Shown piece after piece: positions 46,401 through 64,000 of a DNA stretch of 64,000 nt. The stretch comes from Glandiceps talaboti (taxonomy: Eukaryota; Hemichordata; Enteropneusta; Spengelidae). Both the position numbers and the translations under genes were made by a program. Position 1 is the stretch's first letter; each line of letters starts with the position of its first letter. Where the stretch lies: positions 21,164,709 to 21,228,708 of the forward strand of contig NC_135565.1 in assembly GCF_964340395.1 (NCBI RefSeq), given 5' to 3'. The notes under the pieces were generated by a model. That model was not told where the DNA came from. It saw nothing but the letters and a program-made list of their open reading frames with translations, and made no database searches.

Positions 46401-46640
46401 AACGCTGAGCAGTTCTCATTTATTACATGTGTACATGTATCGATTCTGCAAAACACAGAATATGGACGCCCTCTAGGGTTGTCAACTTGGATTTCCTGGC
46501 ATCAAGGAAAGCTGGGATCCCCATCAATTGGCCTCTGTCTCATAAGCTAGACATATTTCTATAAAGTTTCATAGAAATCCATCAATAATTGTTTTCAGAT
46601 ATCCTAACAATAACAAAAACAGACAGGCAGCCATTCAGCC
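43442..46640. other. Gene-less stretch upstream of the lectin gene
   Basis: No exon was recognised. A ~55-bp direct duplication (ACTGTGAGTG(A/G)AGGT, AACGA(T/C)ACTGTATAGGAA) lies at about 44874-44965. Otherwise the sequence is unique and AT-rich. If the lectin gene has additional 5' exons, they could lie here unrecognised. Confidence 0.4.
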
Positions 46641-46728
46641 AGCCATCCAGCAAGACAGGCAGACAGACAGGCAAACAAACAAACAAACAAACAAACAAAC
46701 AAACAAACAAACAAACAAACAAAAATAA

Positions 46729-46763
<35 letters not shown>

Positions 46764-46764
46764 G
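46627..46764. repeat. (AAAC)n and (GACA)n microsatellite
   Basis: AGGC/AGAC tetramers, then about 12 AAAC units at 46673-46722, then (GACA)n to 46764. It is 140 bp upstream of the PAN exon. Confidence 0.95.
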
Positions 46765-46903
46765 GGATGAGAACATAAACTTCGTCCAACTCTGGGGGTT
46801 ACAAATATCTAACAATTACATTTCAGGTTGGTTTTCATGTTCAAGAATAACATTTCTACTTTTTCAACGATGGCGATTCTTACTGTATATCATTATTTTT
46901 CAG

Positions 46904-55267
<8,364 letters not shown>

Positions 55268-56200
55268 ACTTCATGACTATGCAGACTGTGCACATTATAG
55301 TGTTCATTAGTTGAGATAAATGGACTCGAATCGATTCAACTTTGAACCTGGAATCAATATATCTTTGTGTATGAATCTCGATTCAGGCATCATTATACCG
55401 GTCACTTGTGGTACCATGGTGATGTGATCAGTAATCTAATAGTCTGCTGACGAAAATCCCGGTTGCTATGTGTTCAGATTTTGAACAGTTTTGTAGCCTA
55501 TAATGGCCGATAGACAGACAATGAGAGATGTTGTGTACAACAAGTATGTCCCCATTCTCACGACCCGGTGTAATTTGTATACATTCACAGAAGTGTGTTC
55601 CATCGTAGCCGCAAAGGGGCCTTGTGTTTTTTTACGAAAATACAACATCCTTGTAGCCATGGTTACAGTCAGCAGTAAGCGAAGTAATAAGTACAGTGTC
55701 ATACAGGTTAGGCCGTTAAAACTTGCAATTGCCAGTTGTTGGCAATACACAAAGTTTAAACCACCACCTCTTCGTTATCTAGAAATTAAATTAAAGTTGA
55801 CATTGATATAATTATGACAAGTGGTGCCACTGAGCTCTAACCATGATGTTTGACTATAAAAGCAATATATTTTCACCAATAACTACAAAAAAAAATCGAA
55901 CAAGCCGACTTTCAGCCTACATTATTCGATGGCGCCACTATAAGAATCTATCAAAGAAGTTTCATTGAATATTGATTCTTTCTCGGGTCGAGATTGAAAT
56001 TTGATAATTTTTGCTCATTGCTTAGTATCATGTTCATATTTTTTAAACAAATAAACTAGTTCATTCTATACTATCCGATATTTACTATGTAATTACTAGT
56101 ATATTCAGCATTTCCGTTTTTAAAATAAAAGTTGATTGTGTTATACAACAAAATCTCTGTCTCTGTCTCGTTCTCCAGCTCTACGTCACTTCTATGTCGC

Positions 56201-56243
<43 letters not shown>

Positions 56244-56254
56244 GTCTGTCTCTG

Positions 56255-56316
<62 letters not shown>

Positions 56317-57001
56317 CCTCTTTCTCTTTCTCTCTCCCAAAAGTGTACACTTCATTTACCTACCATACATTTAATTATGAGGCAGTCAATAGCCAAGCGA
56401 ATGTGTACGTGTCTGCCAAAACATATCTGAATAAGTTAAAGTTAGGAAATATAGCCATACAATTGTATAATAATGTGTTGACTCAAGTAAAATTTGGTAG
56501 TGTGTAATACCGGTACCGTACATCTCTGAAGTGGAGAGGGGAGGGGGTATTGTATAATTACACATTAAAATATGTGTAGCGGGGGAGGGGGGGGGGGCTA
56601 CGAAAATTCTTGGGTTCCGTTCGTGGATTGGGGGGGGGGGACATGATATTTTTTAAGAGCGCGGAGGGGCTGCAAAAAATCTTTTGACTAAATAATTTCT
56701 CCCCAGGACCCCCCTGCCGTGAATTCTGACCCCCAGCTTTAAAAATTCCAAAGGCAATATTATTTCCCACTACTACCACGAGAGTTTTCACTGTGTGTAA
56801 CTTCTTTTTACAGTATATATGCCTTTACACTCTTTGTATTTAAATGTTCAGTTGGAGGAATTGTGCCGTCCTATGATATCTTTCCCTTACGAGCGGACAA
56901 AAACATCAATATCACATGTATGGATAATTTATTATATTCTCAAGCATAACTCAAGTGTATGTGCCACAGTCCCGTCTCCGCGGTTTTTTGATAGCAGGGA
57001 C
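55268..57001. other. Lectin gene 3' UTR and intergenic DNA
   Basis: Candidate plus-strand polyadenylation signals AATAAA occur near 56050 and 56124. A (TCTG)n/(TC)n microsatellite occupies 56199-56331. GGGG-rich blocks at 56525-56545 and 56580-56640 alternate with CCCC. ORFs at 55466-55811 on both strands show no known domain. Confidence 0.45.
56199..56331. repeat. (GTCT)n / (TC)n microsatellite
   Basis: GTCT tetramers pass to CTCTGT and then to pure CT. Ser/Leu-rich ORFs through it are artefacts. Confidence 0.95.
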
Positions 57002-57193
57002 CATAGGGGCGTGTAATATTTCATAGATTGCTGCTTTCCATGTTTACAGACTAAATATAACAACCATTTGACTATATATTCCTACCTGTAAGGTATTTCT
57101 ACTAGTATAGAAATTGATACATTTGTAGCAGCAGGATTCGTACGATATCTTGGTAAGAAAACGGCAATCTAAGCAATAACACGTGCCCCTGTG
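57002..57193. mobile_element. MITE family G, copy 2, in the myotrophin promoter region
   Basis: The left end CATAGGGGCGTGTAATATTT and the right end CGTGCCCCTGTG match 14890-15111, as do the interior blocks CAGACTAAATATAACAACC, TTGATACATTTGTAGCAGCA and GATTCGTACGATAT. Imperfect flanks GCAGGGAC and GCAGGACC are a probable 8-bp duplication. It ends 168 bp before the MTPN start codon. Confidence 0.8.
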
Positions 57194-57361
57194 GCAGGAC
57201 CCCTATTTGAACTGTTGTGTTGCGTGTGATATTGTTATACGTGAACTTCCGCTTTTCCCGTCATGCTGTGCAAAGGTCGTCGTGTCGCCACACTGAGATT
57301 TGGTGCTTCAACAACTATTCATATCTGAACTAATAATACTTCGCATAAAAATACAAGCAAA
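57194..57361 (+). promoter_or_regulatory. Myotrophin core promoter and 5' UTR
   Basis: This short, relatively CpG-rich stretch (CTTCCGCTTTTCCCGTC, GTCGTCGTGTCGCC) between the MITE and ATG must contain the 5' UTR and probably the start site. GAACTTCCGCTTTTCC is an ETS-like core. No TATA box was seen. Confidence 0.45.
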
Positions 57362-59697
57362 ATGTCCGAAGAGCTTATATGGGCAGTGAAAAATGGCGAC
57401 CTTGAAGCTATCAAAGCTAAATTGTCGGTACCGGTAAGTAACTAGCATAGGCAGTGCACAGTGAACGTTCCCGTTATATTCTGTGAACAAGTCAGTAGAA
57501 CTGACGAGTGCTAGATAGATGATAGATCGCTTACATGACGCATGATGATTCAAACCAAAAAGAATGCGGGAGGAAAGATTTTACTGTCATAAAACATACC
57601 TTAGAAAATCCACCTTTTAATGGCCTACTTGCACACTGTAACATTGCACATTCCTTGGTCATGTCATGCATGTTCCGTATTCGTCCGCCGTAGCGCTAGA
57701 GTGTCATGGGGCAATTTATTCCGGTCAACCACTGCACCAGGAAGTGAAGTGTACACTACACGTACTTCTTTTAAATGTAATATTTTAGTGGCGTTTTCAT
57801 CATTATGACATTAATATTAATGTAAATTATCAAAGTTGAACCCTTGTGACTATTCTTACGGTTTCGTGTGACTTTAAGTAGCTAATTTGGGCAAGTCTTC
57901 GAGCAACACAATTTGTACACGAACATAGGCGTATTGTAATTTGTAGTAGGCGTGGTCGTCTTGTTACTCTCTACACTCGGAATGGAGAACGTAGTTTAGC
58001 TGAGTGAGATATTGATCAAGTACAGGCTATAGCTATATCTACATTCAACCTTACAAAACCATATCTTGTGCATTAGTTTTATGGGTGTATTACCTAGTCC
58101 CGTTGCAATGTGAACTGTGAATATATTGCACTATAAACTAGTATCAGACTCATTACTTCATCTGTGGGAGGTACGTATCACATGTTACGAGGAACAAGTT
58201 CAGTAGAGTTTCGCTTCCAATTCCAGAAGCTCCTCATTATAAAATTTACATCAAGACTTGTTTCCTCTTACGTGAACTTTAGAATCATTGTTCATAGTAT
58301 AGTATAGTGTGGTGTGTTGTGTTGTAGTGTGGTGTGGTGTGGTGTGGTGTGGTGTAGTGTAGTGTAGTGTAGTGTAGTGTAGTGTAATGTAGTGTAGTGT
58401 AGTGTAGTGTAGTGTAGTGTAATGTAGTGTAGTGTAGTGTTGCATACTGTAGTTTAGTTTAGTGTATTCATTGTGGTGTGGTGTGTAATGTGTAGTATAG
58501 TTTAATGTAGTGTTTATAGTGTGTACTGTGGTGTAGAGTTGAATAGTTTAGAGTAGTGAAGAGTAGTGTAGTGTGGGGTATAGTGTAGTATTTAGTGTAT
58601 TGTTAGTGTATTGTATGGTAGTGTGGTATATACATTTGTAGTGTAGTGTAGTCTATAGTATGGGAGTGTGGAGTAGTGTAGTGTATAGTCTAGTGTAATG
58701 TGATATAGTGTAGTGTAGTGTATACATGTAGTATGGAAGTATGTTATGTAGTGTAGTGTAGCATATATAGTATAGTGTAGTGTAGTGTAGTGTATTGTAT
58801 TGTATTGTATTGTATTGTAGTGTAGTGTAGTGTAGTGTAGTGTAGTGTAGTGTAGTGTAGTGTAGTGTAGTGTAGTGTATGGTATACAAAAAAAAGTCAA
58901 GATGACTGTTGACTATCTTTGTAACACTAACAGTTGCTATAGTGCAATCATTTGGTTCATTACATATGTAACCCACAATCAACTACAAGATCAGTGTTTC
59001 ACAGTGTGACTAAAACTCCCACAACCAATCAGGATTAGCTAAATTCAAGAGACAATGAATTGCTGCATAAATAAACTATCTATGGCTAGTTGACTATGAC
59101 AGAACCCCATGACACGTGAGTACAAGTGTGGAATACTCGGGGTATCGGCATGAGTGCTTACAGTTTTCTTTGTGCCCATATGCTCATGAAAGTTCAGCAG
59201 AAAACACAAACGTGTGCAAATACACTGGAACTCACATGGCATGGGGTTCTGTTACTATTACATGTTTATCTGAAATGGCAAATTTCCATAAAAATCATAC
59301 AGCGATCATGCGGTTTCATGTGTAGCAAAGGATCATATCCTCATTTGCATATCATTTGTATGCAGATATGCAACAATGTTTTCAGTATTGCACTACAGTG
59401 AAAATACCACTAGTATGCACACACACACCAGTGTAAGTAATCTCTGGTACATATGTAATAATATCACTAGTATGCACACACACACCAGTGTAAGTAATCT
59501 CTGGTACATATGTAATAATACCACTAGTATGCACACACACCAGTGTAAGTAATCTCTGGTACATATGTAATAATACCACTAGTATGCACACACACCAGTG
59601 TAAGTAATCTCTGGTACATATGTAATAATATCACTAGTATGCACACACACACCAGTGCACGTAATCTCTGGTACATATGTAATATTACCACTAGTAT

Positions 59698-59736
<39 letters not shown>

Positions 59737-61543
59737 GTAAGTAATCTCTGGTACATATGTAATAATACCACTAGTATGCACACACACACACACACCAGTG
59801 CACGTAATCTCTGGTACATATGTAACTTAAACAATACCACTAGTATGCACACACACCCCAGTGCAAGTAATCTCTGGTACATATGTAATAATACCACTAG
59901 TATGCACACACACCCCAGTACAAATAATCTCTGGTATATATATAATACCACTAGTATGCATACACATCAGTGCAAGTAATCTCTGGTACATATGTAATAA
60001 TACGCACACACACCCCAGTACAAATAATCTTTGGTACATATGTAATAATACCACTAGTATGCACACACACACCAGTACAAATAATCTCTGGTACATATGT
60101 AACAATACCACTAGTATGCACACACACCCCAGTGCAAATAATCTCTGGTACATATATAATAATTGTTAATATTGACTGTTGTTTTATGAATAATTACAGG
60201 GTGTTGATGTAAATAAAGAAATTCTTAACGGTCGTGCTGCACTTCATCACGCTGCGGATTATGGCCAGTCAGAAGCAATAGAGTACTTATTATCTAAAGG
60301 GGCTGATATTAATGTAAGTTGTTATCAATTTCACCGGAGATTTATCTCTTACATATAAACAATGTTTGCTCAGTTCAACTGAAGACAATATATTTTACAG
60401 AAACCTATAATACAATTAGATGTTATTCCCCAATAGTTTTCTTTGTTCTGCCAAGGAAAATACAAGTGATCTAAAGGACCTTTGTCACTATGAGTAGCTA
60501 GATGAGTAGTGAGAGATATATATATATGTGTGTGTAATATATATGTAATATATGTAATATACATATATGTAATATACATGTAAAAAAAATTTGGGGAAAG
60601 TAGTGGCAATTTTGAGTGTCTTGACTCGTAATTTCGAACACAGCAGAACCAATGACGTAGACATGTGTCGTTGTGACATAGGCACGCATTGTCATGACAT
60701 AGTCGACCAGAGTATTTTATTATTATTATTACTATTCTTTATTTCAGGCCAGCGGCCCATACAAATAAAAAGAAAGAAAGAGAAAACACTAAAATGCAAC
60801 ACTGAAGTGAAAACCTCCCATAAATTAAAGTCTAAAAAGTACAAAGAGCACTAGTAAAGAATCGACGTAAAGTGTTTCCAAAAGTTAGAATGGAAATAGG
60901 AATCAGAAAGTACACAACTGTAAATAACAGTATTCTTGCCGTCCGTTAAACGTTTACAAAATGTAAATAACAACTTACGTTGCAATGAAGTATATATTCC
61001 ATATTTTTTGTTTAACTTGACCCATGCATAGTATAATAACATTAATCAGTTTGGTTTTATTTTGTAACTGTCGCTTGGTTTTTCTTTATGTATTTATAGA
61101 GACTGGATAAACATGGGATTACTGCACTCTTGGCAGCAATATATGAAAATCATACAGAATGTGTTAAATTGTTACTTGACAAGGTGAGATCTCTCCTCAT
61201 ACTTATAAACTATTATAACTGATACCTCATTTCTAACTCCTTAAATTAGGCCTCAGACCCCCACCTCCACCTCAACCCCCTTCTAACTTAATTGACCAAA
61301 ATTGATAATTATTTCAGACAGTACAATTAATTTCATGTCAATATGTAGTACTATAAATACTAGGCATGTATATAGTGAGAGCAAGACTCTTATTGAAACT
61401 TGAATTGGTGTCAATAGTTGACAACAACGAAAGTATAAACAGTACAAAGTATTTGAACAACATGTGGTTATACAGCTATGATGATGTTGACTATGACCAT
61501 CATTGATGTCAGTCAAACAACCACCACAACAACCACCACCACC

Positions 61544-61603
<60 letters not shown>

Positions 61604-61884
61604 CCAACACCACCAACACCAACAATCGTTTTCAGAAATGATGTGGTAAAAGGTTCATTGTTGAATAAAAATCTAAGGTCTAACATCAGGAGGCATCTAT
61701 GGATCTATAATTAATCTATGGATCTATAATTAATCTATGGATCTATAATTAATCTATGGATCTATGATACTTACAAACAATTTGTTGTATTTTCCAGGGA
61801 GCATCAAAAGACCTGAAAGCACCTGATGGAAGTTCATATTTAGAGTGTGCTGAAAGTGATGACATCAAGTGTCTGTTAAAGTGA
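57362..61884 (+). CDS. MTPN: Myotrophin (V-1), ankyrin-repeat protein
   Basis: Four exons: 57362-57433, 60200-60313, 61100-61183 and 61798-61884, all in phase 0. They give 118 aa, the same length as vertebrate myotrophin. It starts MSEELIWAVKNGDLEAIKAK (human has a MWALKNGDL-type start) and has ankyrin repeats ALHHAADYGQSEAIEYLLSK, GADINRLDKHGITALLAAIY and ENHTECVKLLLDKGASKDLK, then ends DDIKCLLK. In vertebrates the protein binds actin capping protein CapZ and blocks its barbed-end binding, and also affects NF-kB dimers; a conserved actin role is inferred. Exon boundaries fall between ankyrin repeats. Intron 1 (2.8 kb) is mostly tandem repeats, and intron 2 carries dispersed repeat A with a LINE insertion. 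Confidence 0.98.
58295..58885. repeat. (AGTGT)n pentanucleotide repeat, imperfect
   Basis: The tract is dominated by AGTGT with GGTGT, ATTGT and longer degenerate interruptions. Pure blocks lie at about 58360-58440 and 58780-58880. It lies in MTPN intron 1. Tyr/His/Thr ORFs on the minus strand are artefacts. Confidence 0.95.
59404..60165. repeat. ~57-bp minisatellite with embedded (CA)n, ~13 copies
   Basis: The unit contains GTAATCTCTGGTACATATGT, AATAATACCACTAGTATGCA, CACACACACC then CCAGTGCA. The embedded CA tract varies in length between copies (longest at 59700-59733). It ends about 35 bp before the acceptor of MTPN exon 2. Confidence 0.97.
60597..61045. repeat. Dispersed repeat A, copy 2, split by a LINE insertion
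   Basis: The left part (60597-60715) and right part (60990-61045) match the window start at about 67-240. The middle, 60716-60989, is absent from the first copy. Confidence 0.75.
60716..60989 (-). mobile_element. 5'-truncated LINE fragment in MTPN intron 2
   Basis: Minus orientation. It begins with a C-terminal ORF fragment (SLQRKLLFTFCKRLTDGKNT ... WKHFTSILY, stop) and ends TATGGGCCGCTGGCCTGAAA then TAAAGAATAGTAATAATAA. The tail is like the LINE at 54.3 kb, but the protein end is different, so it is another subfamily. It is flanked by AGTAT at both ends, at the point where repeat A copy 1 is uninterrupted. Confidence 0.8.
61516..61627. repeat. (CAA)n / (CAC)n / (CAG)n trinucleotide tract
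   Basis: Mixed CAA, CAC and CAG triplets, with about 12 consecutive CAA. Poly-Thr ORFs here are artefacts. It lies in MTPN intron 3. Confidence 0.9.
61693..61768. repeat. 19-bp tandem repeat, 4 copies
   Basis: The unit ATCTATGGATCTATAATTA is perfect in three copies and ends 30 bp before the MTPN exon 4 acceptor. Confidence 0.95.
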
Positions 61885-62043
61885 ACAGTTTTTACATTTT
61901 CCCTTTTCTCTATTATTACATTGCTTTTACTCGGACATTGAAGGGCAAAGTATGTTTACACAGCAAGGATTCAGATGTGTGTTTTCTGACTAGATACAAA
62001 ATCCTGTACAGCAAGTATAAAATACTGTCACATGCCACAAATG

Positions 62044-62145
62044 TAGTCTGTAAGGTACGCCGTGACGGGGCGCCCTCAACCATCGGCCAACCCCTAACAG
62101 AGGAGGCCGGTGAGGGAGAAACGTCACGACGTATCTTACAGACTA
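62044..62145. mobile_element. MITE family E, copy 2 (102 bp, perfect 10-bp TSD), in MTPN 3' UTR
   Basis: The ends TAGTCTGTAAGGTACGCCGT and ACGACGTATCTTACAGACTA are inverse copies. It is bracketed by a perfect direct repeat GCCACAAATG (62034-62043 and 62146-62155). The GC-rich interior (GACGGGGCGCCCTCAACCAT) matches 5576-5687. It lies 160 bp after the MTPN stop. Confidence 0.92.
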
Positions 62146-62210
62146 GCCACAAATGATGATCATTTGGTAATCTTAGGTATACACTCTTTAAAAAACAAAG
62201 GATACATTTA

Positions 62211-62216
62211 AATAAA
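62211..62216 (+). terminator. Candidate MTPN polyadenylation signal
   Basis: AATAAA lies 327 bp after the stop, in TTTAAATAAATATG, followed shortly by a (CA)n tract. Vertebrate MTPN has a much longer 3' UTR, so later sites (for example near 63951) are also possible. Confidence 0.4.
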
Positions 62217-62229
62217 TATGTACGTACCC

Positions 62230-62246
62230 ACACACACACACACACA

Positions 62247-62280
<34 letters not shown>
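62230..62280. repeat. (CA)n microsatellite
   Basis: CA dinucleotides with two CCCA interruptions. Confidence 0.95.
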
Positions 62281-62284
<4 letters not shown>

Positions 62285-63965
62285 TTTTGCAGGTAATTTT
62301 ACATTTAGTAGTGTTAAAACAGGGATTCTGTCAACTACATGTAGTTTAAACTCTCCTGTCTATAAAATCAGTGGGATTTATGCTACAAAATGAAACGTAG
62401 AGCAACATAAAGCCATTACAAGGTTCCCTGTGATTGGATTGGAAAGTATAGGTAACTATTTTCCACCAATCAGAGTGAACCTGATACTTATGCAGCTCTG
62501 CAGAATGTTGAAAGGCACACTGTCCAACACACATGACCAAGACTATGTATATTAAATGTGAAATGAGTTTGTCAACTGTTTTGGACCACCAGAACATGTA
62601 TATCATTGACAAAAAAACCTGAGCAAGATAAATGAAAGATATGCTATCCTTCAATGTTGGAGTAAAGTCATTGTAACCGAGTGAGCTGCAAGCCAGTACA
62701 TATATACAGTATGTACAATACGTAGACACTCTCCTGGTGTTGAGAATAGTGCAATTTTAGGCAAAGATAGATGTGAAATGATACAAGGGGACAGGAAGCA
62801 GTCTTTGTACAAGGGATCATTTTATGTATCACTCAAGTTTGCTTTTGCATAAAAATTTCAATATTTTTCACAACTTTCTATAACTTTATGAGTACATGTG
62901 TATATACATTGTTAACGTTCAGTGTGTCTCAGAAGAAAAGCTTAGACGTCTTAAGTTTCAAAGTACTTGAATACTTCGCACAACAAATGTGTACAGAGTT
63001 GGATTCACTAAGAAACAGTTTTACTTGGGTGTCTGTATTTTGTCAAGTAATGGTTGGCTTTCTATTCTAAAAAAATTGTGAAAAATTGAATTTTTTTAGT
63101 GCAGACTTTGATCATGGAAACCATTGTTATTTTTGGGGTTTGCTGTCAAATAATTTATTTGAAATTTAGACACTTTTCAAAGCACTTAAAGAAAGGAACT
63201 TTGAGTTTATTACAGACAAGTCAGGCATTTTAGTGAATTGTAAAGGGACAGTAGCAATTACCATTGCTTTCAACATGTCGTAGGCCGTTATCAGAAAGAC
63301 AAAAGATTGTATAAATTGACCACTGGGGGCGCTATGTAGGCCACGGATAATACGTGGACTAGACTAGTGTACGTGTAAAATTATAAATTGATCTGTATTT
63401 GTTGCTAAGTCATAACATTGATTTGTATTTGTTGCTAAGTGATATCTCTGACTACACCCTGCATCGTTTTAAATAGATAAGTTGTGTGAACATTTGCATT
63501 AAGTCTTTCATAGTCACCATACTTGGGTTCATGTATGGATACACAAATTTCATGTGACTAGAGATAACGGAGTGATAACAGGACACTAATATGCAACATT
63601 CTTGTCAATTTCCTTTTTATCATATGTAAGTCCCTTATTTGTTATTCAGTAGTCTAATCTTTCCAGTGTACACCTCTCTGTATGGGTAATTATCAAATGA
63701 AATCATGCTAGAAAATATCACTATATAATGAGGCAAGTGAATGAACAGTATTTTTTGTAGGCACAGATTGGCACACAAATAACTTTTTCATTTTTGAAAG
63801 GAAAATTATGGCTAGTGATGACTAAAGTGGTCACAATAAATAGAACATTAATTGTTCTGATGGAAAATAAAATCTTATGCACATATTGATGTTGTTTAGT
63901 AATTCTTTAACCCCTCCCAGTACCACACATCACATGGCAACAGGATTTTATAAAATAAATCAAAA
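62281..63965. other. MTPN 3' UTR or intergenic DNA
   Basis: No gene was recognised; ORFs at 62346-62729 and 62888-63070 have no known domain. A CTCF-like CCACTGGGGGCGCT occurs at 63320-63333. A short direct duplication (TAAATTGATCTGTATTTGTT, GCTAAGT) lies at 63384-63442. Confidence 0.45.
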
Positions 63966-64000
63966 AGTTAAAGTGGCCATTTGGATGAGGATTGGATGTT
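63966..64000. mobile_element. Start of a foldback element cut by the window end
   Basis: GTTAAAGTGGCCATTTGGAT then GAGGATTGGATGTT matches the subterminal block of the element at 36148-36436. Confidence 0.5.

Noticed and set aside
55466-55811. Overlapping ~100-aa ORFs on both strands
   Set aside because: No family resemblance, no splice or promoter context, and opposite-strand overlap suggests chance.
59404-60165. Regularly spaced repeats that could suggest a CRISPR array
   Set aside because: The units are contiguous with no unique spacers, and the array lies in an intron of an animal gene.

Overview
This window is nuclear DNA from a non-vertebrate animal. The evidence is intron-rich genes with GT-AG junctions, strong AT richness, a very high load of simple and tandem repeats, and many short palindromic (MITE-like) elements. 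The encoded proteins are clearly metazoan: ILRUN/C6orf106, thymidylate synthase, ribosomal protein S16, myotrophin and a PAN-EGF-F-type-lectin protein. The lectin-type domain shuffling and base composition fit an invertebrate deuterostome (hemichordate or lancelet) or a mollusc/annelid relative. The sequence alone does not settle which. No prokaryotic operons, CRISPR arrays, rRNA genes, or recognisable retrovirus, LTR-element or Polinton sequences were seen.

Layout. From 1 to 7.9 kb there is no recognised gene, only repeats and several foldback elements, including one MITE inserted inside another. ILRUN lies on the minus strand at 14.17-7.99 kb (six coding exons, 285 aa), with introns full of microsatellites. 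Thymidylate synthase lies on the minus strand at 21.69-17.58 kb (six coding exons, 320 aa). An intronless minus-strand ORF of unknown function (23.06-22.40 kb) lies upstream of it. Ribosomal protein S16 is on the plus strand at 24.57-29.27 kb (five coding exons, 146 aa, the same length as in human). From 29.4 to 46.9 kb lies a gene desert of tandem repeats and foldback elements, with one good signal-peptide exon candidate at 32.10 kb. A secreted or matrix protein with PAN/apple, EGF and F-type lectin domains plus a long C-terminal region is on the plus strand at 46.90-55.27 kb; its first exon(s) are not certain. Myotrophin is on the plus strand at 57.36-61.88 kb (four exons, 118 aa), followed by its 3' UTR and unassigned DNA to 64 kb.

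The genes do not form a pathway. ILRUN, TYMS, RPS16 and myotrophin are broadly expressed housekeeping genes, and the lectin gene is probably an extracellular recognition protein.

The most unusual finding is in thymidylate synthase. The junction of coding exon 5 with its intron has been tandemly amplified as a 39-bp unit. This gives ten consecutive consensus 5' splice sites, each in the same reading frame and 13 codons apart, so use of alternative donors would add multiples of 13 residues just after the dUMP-binding region. Other notable observations are several MITE families with clear target-site duplications (one pair showing filled and empty sites), LINE 3'-end insertions also with filled/empty or target-duplication evidence, a tRNA-derived SINE, and a 52-bp duplication of the last 3' splice-acceptor region of RPS16 around an inserted repeat.
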